From contig OZ022502.1 of NCBI GenBank assembly GCA_963989385.1, forward strand, positions 14,247,001 through 14,311,000: DNA of 64,000 nt, given 5' to 3'. Positions 18,001-28,900 of this stretch are shown here, piece by piece. Origin of the DNA: Ctena decussata (lineage: Eukaryota; Mollusca; Bivalvia; Lucinida; Lucinidae). Both the position numbers and the translations under genes were made by a program. The stretch's first letter is position 1; every line of letters begins with the position of its first letter. The notes beneath the pieces were generated by a model. That model searched no databases. It was given only the letters and a program-made list of their open reading frames with translations, and was not told the DNA's origin.

Positions 18001-21000
18001 ATAAGTGTCTCTGACTATGCTCTAGAAGTGGTTAGTAAAAAGTTCAAGTTAGCAGTGAACAGTCAATTTCAGTCAAGTCTCTCCTACAGCAGCCAATGCC
18101 TACTGATAAATAGTACATGCAGTTACTGATTACTGCTCAGTCTCTGCCCCAGTACCTGGCGGTATATAGTGGCAGTCACTGTCAACTTCTAGCAGTGACA
18201 AAACAGTGTTTGTCAAGCTAGGGATTGACAAAGACGGCTAAAGTGTGAACCATTGCCAGGGGTCGACAATGACTGCTGATAGTAAACAGCTGTCACTGCT
18301 CACTTGGAATTCATCTATTTTTTATTGAGCCATAGCACACCGCATTGCGAATGCAGATCCGAGCCATTCTATGTATCCCCCGCAGTCTGGCAAGAATCTT
18401 TATGTTCCTATTTTCCGCTCACATGTTTAACAAACACGATAGTGCACACAAACAGTTCTACCCAGTTCTATAATGGTGCAAACAGCAAGATCTCTGACCT
18501 AGAACATTCCTAACCACTGTTTTCTAATGTAGGTCCGTTTACTATTTTTGAGTGTTGGTTAGTGAAAATATTCTGTGATTTGTAACTAACAGGATGGCCC
18601 TTTTGTGCTAGTATAGCTGCTTAGAACCCGTTCATTCTCAAGGTATGCGTGTTTGAGTCCAGCTCAGTCGAAATTCATTTCAACATTTTGGATTAGATTA
18701 ATTTACCCGTGGAGCCCAGGTAGATCTGTAGCTTAAATGATGGCCTACTGATCTAGCGGTCCCGAGTTGGAGCCCAGCCAGAGGCGGAATTCACTCAAAC
18801 TGCAAACGGGGTTCCATTACTCACAACCTTTCATGATCACCCGCCCATCCTCCTGATACGACTGAAATACTATTGAAAAGGACGTAAAATCGCAAGCCAT
18901 CCATACATCATCCATCTAAGGACGAGTTACACTTTACTATTGCAATGTGCCCACTGAAAAGGCTGATTTTCGAAGGTAGGCAGATAACCACAAAAACATG
19001 TAGAAATGTTAGCTATATGTTTCTAGTTTATTCTGTACGATTTCATTTTCCCGTATTTTAGTGCCTTTTAGGTTAATTCAGCGGCTGAATACATGTACTG
19101 TCTGCAGCAGTTAACATTGAGCCTATGGGAAATTGAGCTACCAACGTCCACTATGCATCCAAATTTCACTTCATCCTACCCTCGTAACCACTCCAATTTT
19201 TATACATTATTATTCCTCATATACATATTCATCATAAACGGGTTACATTACAGTGGTTACGAGGGTAGGAGTAAACGAAAAATAAACTTTTTTGGGAAAT
19301 TTTCATGTATCCAACACTAGGACTAAAGGATTTATATCAAAATCGCATTTGTATATTTTGTAATTGATAGAAAAAGAGGCATTATTCGACACAGCACGTC
19401 TTTTTCAAAGTGTTCATCTATGTAGTATGTGTTCCTAATGCCCTCACCAAGGATTCCGTGTTGTGTGTGTGTGGGGGGGGGGGGGAGGGAGAGGGTAGGG
19501 AAAGGGGCGCATGTAAGACGTTCGACTGAATGTCCTCCATCATCATGCTGTAATATAACCTCTGATGCTATATAATGTTGCGACGTGGTCAGATGATGTA
19601 TCCTTCTGCATGAAGCTGATGCATTGTAAAATTCTGTGACCTTGAACTTTGGTCCACTAACTTTGTATGAAAAGTTACTTGGATGAGATTTTTCCTTACC
19701 TCTTTTGATTTCTTTGGTGTATGGGTGCTGATATTTGATCCGATCATATCTTTAAAATGTATGAACTGCAAAACATCAATGCACACTTAGTCCTTGAACT
19801 TTATGCATGGACCAGGATTTTCACTTTTATCTCAACACGTTTTTTGGATTCGCAACATAAATACAAATAGTTGGCCAGTCAAGCAATGCAAAATAAAGAA
19901 TCCTCATACTATTTATAGGTTACCGTGACATATATTTAAAAGTTCACTGTTCTTTTCCTTATATATTCAACATTATATATGCATCGTACTAAAGACAATG
20001 GTTCAGTCAGACTTTGCAAATGACGTCATACTATTTGTAGGTCATTGTGACTTTTATTTCATGATCCATTGAATTAATGTTTTATTTCGAACTAATATGT
20101 AATTGAATTTTCATCGGACTTGGAATAGTAAGTCACTTCAGCGCTGCGTCTCATATGGTACAAGATGTTGGTCCCTGTGACCTATATTTCTTGGTTCACT
20201 GATTTAAACATCTGTACCTGTGTAGCATCCATAAATGCGTTATATTTCATACGTGATTAATATTTGATATGATGAAGCTTTCATTATATGTATAAATAGT
20301 GAATGCTTAAGAAAAGAAGAAGGTTGATGAACTTTTCATGCACGTGCCAGAACACAAGCGTGCAAAAGCGTTTCGCCAAGAATACATTGGCTTAACAATC
20401 AATGATTGGCCGGTTATAATCGACATCCTGTTCATTTTTTTCCATTATTTTTACAAAAGCAAACGCTATTGAGTTAATAAACACTTGTAAAATCTACTAT
20501 TCTGAGGTTTCGTAAAAATTCAAATAAAATTTCTCCTTACTAGATGGTTTGAGCAAAAATATCCCTTTTAGACTGTGGATAATAACCAAACGTATTATAT
20601 CTGTCAGTTTGGAGTGCTGATATGCCAGCGGAATGGCTGATTATATCGAAAAACCGCAGGTAATTAGTGTACCCCGTTCAGCACCCCATATGCAATAAAC
20701 CGGAAGTCACGTGATCATTCATGAAAACCGCAAACTTAAAAATGTGCTTATATGAACTGCCAAATGCCAAGCTTTCATAAACATAAATTTTATCAGGATC
20801 GGTCGTGGGCACAAAAACGGCCAAAGTGTAACCCGTCCTTTACCCGTTGCGACGCTTATCAAATCTAACAATTGAAAGCCTATAATTCTTACATGTAGAT
20901 AAAGGTGTATTCAACTGGGCGTATCGTGCTTTACGGTGCTCAGCGTAAAGCATTTTATCTCTAGAAAAAGTGCTTCACGCCTAGAATCGTAAAGCACGAA

Positions 21001-22894
21001 ACGACAAATCGAATACGCCTACTTTTTTTTCTGTTGTTGTTTCTTTTTGTCTTCTTCTTCTTCTTCCTACAGGCAGCAACAACCATTAAGAAGATGACTA
21101 GACACATGCCCGCATACTTATTCAACGCATGCGCCAAAAACACCAATGTCGGAATATTTACCAAAGCTGAGTCTCTGACGGTGTTCCCGGAGTACGGACA
21201 TCTAGCCAGCCCGCCTGGATGCGGAACTAGTAAGGCTGTTCCACTGAGACTCTCATCCATTACTATTCTGAGAACACTAATAAGTGAAAATCAATGTGAC
21301 GAATAGCAAACAGCAGCTTAGGCCCATCGAAGCTCAGCTTCTGAACTTAATTTATTCCAGTATTGAGAGCCTTGATTCATCTCAGTATTTAATCCAGATT
21401 TATATGTTTGCTCTCTTAGATCTATTGATTGGTTAGAAGGCCATCACACGGACCGAATAACTTGTATTTTATGAACCATAACAGAACCCAGAGAAAGGAC
21501 ATTGTACACGTAAAATCGATTTTAAGCCCCCCCCCCCCCCCCCCTCGACCCCGCCCCATTTATTTATTACTGGCCGTTCCAAGGCGTTACTTCTGTGGTG
21601 GTTTACTAGTATTGTCATAGTTTGTTTGATTCTTTAGCCTTTGGCCTTTTTTGTTTGCCTTATACAGTGTGCCCTTGTTTCCATCTGCTAGGAGAGACTG
21701 GCCTCTTCTCATTTCCATTGTCTTGTTATGTTTTGTATACCATCTTTATTTATTTTTTTTTTCCAGTTGATGTGCAATCGGTGCTTAACAATTGTGTCGG
21801 TTACTGATTGTTGCCTTCTCAGCTACTTTGACATACGTCAGGTTGTCATCAAATAAATGAGCCGCGACATGACAAAACCAACAATGTGGATGTGCGCCCA
21901 GTGTAGACTTAGATCAGCCTGGGCATCCACCAAGTTTAACCAGACTCTTCGTTAAGTGCTCAAAGGGTAGCTAAGGGTCTAAGCTACCATCATGCGGACA
22001 GCGAAGACTCTGATCAGACTGGGCGGATGCCCAGGCTGATCTGAATCTACGCTAGGCGCACAACCACTTTGTTTGTTTTCTCGTGTCGCGGCTCATATCA
22101 TAATCAGTCATTGTTTCACACAGGTTTCCGGTAAACTTAAATACCGTATCAATTCTAATAAACGCCCCGGGAGGGGGGGGGGAGGGCGTTGCTTTTTTCC
22201 AAACTGAGTGGGGGTAGGGGCGGGAGGGCGTTATTTAGAGCCTAAAATGTAGCAAATCAGCCACTGCCAAAATACTTCAAATAAACAGTACAAAGGTTAT
22301 AGGTATACTTTCAGAGGAAGCAACTTCACTTGTTTTGCCTCTCTTCTGAGTAGCAACTCTACAAGTAAAGAATTTGCTCCTATAGGAGATTATAGGTATA
22401 CTTTCAGAGGAAACAACTCTACTTTTTTTGCCTCTCTTCTGAGTAGCAACTTTACAAGTAAACAATTTGCTCCTCTAGGAGCAAACTCTTTCCTTTAAGA
22501 CGACTTCATTTCAAAAGCTACTTTATTCATAGAAGCAAAATAGATATCAATCAAGATCATATACATGTAACATTATTTTCTGTAAAGGGGCAGGGGCGTT
22601 TATTAAAGCAGGGGCGTTTATCAAAATTAATAAGGTATATTTTATTACAGGTTGTGAAGGTAGCTGTGACAGCCAGTGCACCTTTGATGGCCGTCCTTAC
22701 TCCTCATTGGTTGGAGCTGGCGGGTCACGTGCTGTGACGTTGGATGACAATGTGCTCTGTAATGCCAAAGACCCATTTTACCAGGAAGAAAACATACTGG
22801 TCCATGAGTACGCCCATACGGTCAAGGATTATTGTCTTCCGGAGAATCTACAACAAAGGGTGGGCTATAAATAGCCATAGGTGTTTAAGGTCAT

Positions 22895-22940
<46 letters not shown>

Positions 22941-25900
22941 TTATACATGTATGGTAAAATATACACAGAGAGACGGAAAATATATAAAGACAGGGAAAGC
23001 GAGAGGAAACATATATCAAAATAAAAACAGACCTTTGGTTTTTCATTTTGTGAGGAAAGAAAACGAGGATTGTAAAAAAGTCCCCACCAGGCAGCGATTA
23101 CCTTAAGTATTGCAAAGTCAAATGAATGTTTGGTCTGCGATTACTGCACAGTCATACTTCTTGACGCCAGCACGTTTTATGTTACTTCAAGTTCCCTCCG
23201 TTTAGTCTTTGTCTTAGGAGCACCGGTAGCTCAGTGGGTTAATAGCGGACCGGGTTCGAGCCCCGCTTGAGGCGAGAATCTTTTCTACCGTAAACGGGGT
23301 TCCATTGCACACAGCCTTTCATTATCATCGTCCCGTCTTTCTGATATAGCTGTAATACTGTTGAAAAGAACGTAAAATCGCAAGTCATCCGTCCATCTTT
23401 TGTTTGACTGTTGAATTCGCCTATAGAGTCGCTCAAAGGTTTAACCCCCCTCCCCCCCACACACCCCCAGTAGTTATTACTGACCGTCCCAGGGCGGTAC
23501 TTTCGTTGCGGTTGCATTTGTTTTATGCTCGGTGCTGTTTAATTTATTAGGTTTCATTTTAACCTTTCTATAATAAAAATTGAAAATAGGTAAAAATAGT
23601 TGTTAAATGTTTTTCGTATAATTTGCTTAGTCTGTTGTAACCCTTCTGTTGGTCTAAATTATTTAGTTCAGTAGAGATAGCTGAGTTGCCACCTATTTGG
23701 GAAAGAGCTGCTGACTCGGCTTATCACTTGTAATTTATTGTTTGTTGGGATGTCTTTGTCAATCTTTCCCTTTGATGTTGGGGATAGGGATTGGGATCTG
23801 GTTCAGTCAGCTCCTGAAGTGTAGTTACTCTTTAAATTTTTATGAAAACTTTATCTCAGAAGGTGACAAATGGTTCCTGTACTGATATCTGCAAAAGTTT
23901 ACAGTATATAAAAAAAAAAAATTTCTTAAAAGATCTTATTTATTTAAGCTTGATATACGTCAGAATTTCAATAAAAATATCATAATCTGTCATTGTCCTG
24001 CAATGGCTTATGTACAATACCATATTTCTTATTTCTCACTTGACTGACGACTTTTTTCTCAGATTCTGAAGCGAGCTTTGACAGCCAGGGTGCCTTTCAA
24101 GGCCGTCCGTACTCCTTACTGGTTGAAACTGTAGGATATCATTATGAAACAGAGATTGATAATGTGCTCTGTATTCTGCTCTATCATTTTAAACAACTTT
24201 CACTCCATTCACAGCAAAGAGTGGAGTGTACATCATATACACTTGCTTATAATCCTCGAGAGAGTTGTAGCAGTACACCCAGTAATGGAAAGAAAGAAAG
24301 AAACAAAGAAACAAAGAAAGAAACAAACAAACAAAGATAGAAAGAAAGAAGAATAGAGGAGCAAGAGAATTACCGATATTGCACTAACAATCAACGAGTC
24401 CAAATGAAACATGGCAGCTAAGGCTAGTTTCGACCCAGCAGAAACACGACGTTAAACAAACAATATACAAGCAAATTCGATGAATTTATATCCCCCGCCG
24501 AAGTGGCCTTGATTTGTTTATGTTTGTTTTAAGTTTCATAAAATTTTAAGATTCATAAAAAAAAATTTCACTGGTTACTTAGGAGGCTGAACTTGTGGAT
24601 TGTACATAAAATCAAGGGCAATATCTCTGGGATAAGTAAGGCATAAGCTGGAGCTGTTCTTCTTAAACACTTGCCTCAGCATCACTGCACTATAATGATA
24701 CATGTTAAATTCGGTTACAAGAAATTTTGTTTGTCAGCACCCTACTGGCTAATTTGTGGATTTTAAATCAATTCAAGGGCATTAAATCATGCACTACTGA
24801 AGAGATTATGACAAAACTTAATGTGAACTGCCTTGTCATGACAATATATAAGTATTATAAGTGTCATGAAATTCCATTTATTGGTTACTTAGTTATGACT
24901 CAATTTGTTGATTTTAAGCCAATTCAAGGGCAATAACTCAGTGCTTACTGAAGCAATTCTGACAAACTGTAAGATGCACCAATGTGTTATGGTGATACAT
25001 ATTTTGTATAATTTTCATAGAATTCTATTCATTGATAAGTTAGTTATGGCTGGAAATGGCAATCTCACATTGATCCAAGGGCGATAATTCATGGACTTTT
25101 GATGCCATTCTGATGAAACTTTGTGTGCATTTCCACTTTATGGTGATACATAATTATTCAGTTTAAATTTCTTGAAGTATTGGTTACTTGTTTATGCCTC
25201 ATTTCACTGAAAGTCAATTAAAGGGCAATAACTCATGCATTACTGAATCCAGTCTGAGGAAACTTCATGTGCATCAGCACATTATAGTGATATATATTTA
25301 TTTTAAGTTTCATGAAATTCTGCCCAGTGGTTACTTAGTTACAGCTCATTTCATTGATTTCAAGTTTATTAAAGGGCAATAACTCATGAATTACTGAAAC
25401 TAGTCTGATGAAACTTTATCTGCCACAGCACGTTATAGTAATACAATGTATATACTTATTTTAAGTTTCAAGAAATTCCGCTCAGTAGTTACTTAGTTAT
25501 GGCTCATTTCATTGATTTTAAGCCAATGAAGGGGCAATAACTAATGCATTACTGCAGCCAGTCTGATGAAACTTCATGTGCTGCAGCGTGTTATAGTGAT
25601 ATATATTCATTTTAAGTTTCATGAAATTCCGTCTAGTGGTTATTTAGTTATGGCTCCGGATGGACAGACAGAAGGACAAGCGGGTCAATTAAAGGACAAT
25701 AACTCATGCATTACTGAATCCAGTCTGAGGAAACTTCATGTGCATCAGCACATCATAATGATATATATTTATTTTAAGTTTCATGAAATTCTGCCGTGTG
25801 GTTACTTAGTTAAGGCTCATTTCATTGATTTCAAGTTAATTAAAGGGCAATAACTCATGCATTACTAAAGGCAGTCTGATGAAACTTCATGTGCAGCAGC

Positions 25901-28900
25901 TCGTTATAGGGATATATACTTATTTTAAGTTTCAAGAAATTCCGCTCAGTGGTTACTTAGTTATGGATCATTTCATTGATTTTAAGCCAATAAAGGGGCA
26001 ATAACTCATGCATTACTGAAGCCAGTCTGATGAAACTTCATGTGCCGCAGCGCGTTACAGTGATGTATATTTATTTCAAGTTTCATGAAATTCTATCCAG
26101 TGGTTACTTAGTTATGGCCCCGGACGGACGGACGGACGGACAGACAGACGGACGACGGACATGGAGAAACCTATATCCCTCCGCCTTCGGCGGAGAATAA
26201 TTAACGTTGAATAACTAGAAAGTAGTGTTTGCGCCCATGCAGTCTGCGTCCAACCTTCGTTGTCTGCTCAAGTTACATGTATACATATACCATGTATACA
26301 GGTGTAAGTAATTTTCCCTTCGTACACGACTCGGTGCAATCTGAACACGCCTACCAATCCCTCTCATGCGAAACCACGGTTCAGAACGTCAATCCATGAG
26401 AGGAGTTTCCGGTTTTGCAGGAGGGGAGCCGAAATCATAAACAAATTTGACATCGGCATAAGGTTTGAGGTATTTATTTTCTCTGAACACTATTTATGCA
26501 AAATATAATAATGCTATTTTGTCACATATAGATTGTTTTTTCGGCACATGAAAGGATTAGGCACATGGTCTTGCATTTTTCCAGATATGCATTTAGTACG
26601 GCGGAGCATGTGTTCAAGGTCAATCTCGGCGATATATACATGTAGGGAAAAGTCGCATTCTTTTGCTTGATTTTGAGTCTCTGACCTTGGCAGTTGCAAA
26701 GAAGTAAACAGAACTACTGTATGCGTGAATCCAAACGTTGGAAGTTAGCTTTCCGTGATAGACAGTTTAGAATTTAGAAAATATACGCAAAAACTTGGCA
26801 TCGTCAGCCCGGTTCCGCATGAGATAATAGAAAATATAAGGAATTTTTATCAAACACAAAAACAGCTTCTGAACAATAATTGGATCAAAACTAAAATGAA
26901 CTCTGTGATAAATCATTACTTTATACATCGCAGATGACTTTCAAGCTGTTTTTATTCCCCGTTTGTCTTTTTAGGCCTTTTGCAAACCCTCTTTCAAACC
27001 CTCTTGCATGCCTCAGAAACAGACAAACGGGGATTAAAGCAGCCAGAAAGTCATCTGCTATGTATAAAATAATGCGTTTTCACAGAGTTCATGTTATTTT
27101 TGATCCAATATTATTGTTCAGAAGCTGTTTTTGTGTTTGATAAGAATTCCTTATATTTTCTATTATCTCCTGCGGAACCGTGCTGACGATGCCAAGTTTT
27201 TGCATATATTTTCTAAATTCTAAACTGTCCATCATGGAAAGCTTACTTCCAACATTTGGATTCACGCATACAGTAGTTCTGTTAACTTCTTTGCGACTGA
27301 CAAGGTCAGAGACTCCAAATCAAGCAAGACAATGCGACTATGGTTTGAGGGCTGGATTTGGATTTGATTGTTTCAGTTCCTGGTCTTTGCATACTTTTTA
27401 CTTTACCTACATGTATATATCGCCGAGATTGACCTTGAGCACATGCTCCGCCGTACTAAATGCATATCTGGAAAAATGCAAGACCATATGCCTAATCCTT
27501 TCATGTGCCGAAGAAACAATCTATATGTGACAAAATAGCATTCTTATATTTTGCATAAATAGTGTTCAGAGAAAATAAATACCTCAAACCTTGTGGCGAT
27601 GTCAAATGTGTTTACGATTTCGGCTCCCCTCCTGCAAAACCGGAAACTCCTCTCATGGATTGACGTTCTGAACCGTGGTTTCGCATGAGAGCGATTGGTA
27701 GGCGTGCTGAAGGCAGAGCAAAAGTAAACTACTAGTAAGGCCAAAGACATCGAAGTATATTAGTTAGATGGCGTGGCGGAGAGTGTTATGTGTGTGTGGT
27801 ATGGATAGACTTCGTCTCCTTTTCAGTCGTGCCTGACTGCCTTCTGAAGAACATGTCTTAAACCAGATTTACATTTCAGATAACTTCAGCCTACCAGAAC
27901 GCCAAAAATCATTCACTGTGGTCCAACCAGTACGCTATGGCTACTGAGCATGAGTACTGGGCCGTTGGGACAGAAACATGGTTCAATAGTATTCAGGCCA
28001 CATACGCTTCAGGTGGAATGAATGTGTGAGTATTTTTCGTAAATGCCGTATCTGAGTAGAACTACATACTCCAAGTTGAGCTACAGCGAAACAACAATAT
28101 AGGGATCAAACATGTTTTTCATGCATTAATGTTTGCAAGGTCCCGAAGGCCGAGGTTTTCAACATATCCCGAGGGTCCTGGCAAATGTTAATGCATTGGC
28201 AACAAATGTTTGATCGCTGTTATTTTATAAATTCAACGAATTATTAGATTAAATTTAAAAAAAAAAAAATACCCGGTATGACACTATATTTTGTCACCGT
28301 TTGACAGCCAACGACCTAGTGCATCTTTTTATTAATATCCGTCTTCCTGGCCCGTGAGCATTCAGCTATTTAAAATGGCTGACATCATCCTATTCAATCT
28401 CAGTATTTCGGTAAAGTGTCCGAGACGGTCGTTGTAGTTGATGCAAAGTAGATTGCAAATAAATCAACAAAAAGCAGATTCATTGAGCGATAATTTCCAT
28501 GCAGAGCAAGCCTGATCCATTCATGTGCCAAACTGCAATTCTTGATTGGCGAAAGCTTGAAAAGCATGTTTTCTTCAGACTTATTTACTCTCCATTTGGT
28601 ATCGTAAGAATGTACACAACATCGCTTTGAACCCTGAGTCGCGACTTGATGTCGTAAGAGTACAAATGCATGATGACGTCATATAAGTATTCATAGGTAG
28701 CGCACCACCAGTGTAAGTAATCCGACCGAAAAGGACAGAGACAAGGTTGCATGGCGGATGTTTTAGTGGCCCCGGGACGGGGACGAGCATATTGCAAGTT
28801 GCTTACTCGCGCATCAATTGCGCGTTAAATCTTTTGCTGATACACAGCTTTTCGCCGTTTGATGCACGGTTGTTAATACCCTACGGCACTGCTTTTTATG

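Noticed and set aside
18031..18129. Extension of copy 2 exon b past the donor
   Set aside because: No similarity to copy 1 beyond the donor, and exon c joins only if the intron is removed.
23217..23275. Functional tRNA gene
   Set aside because: A and B boxes are present, but the anticodon arm is too short and the sequence continues into a SINE body shared with other copies.
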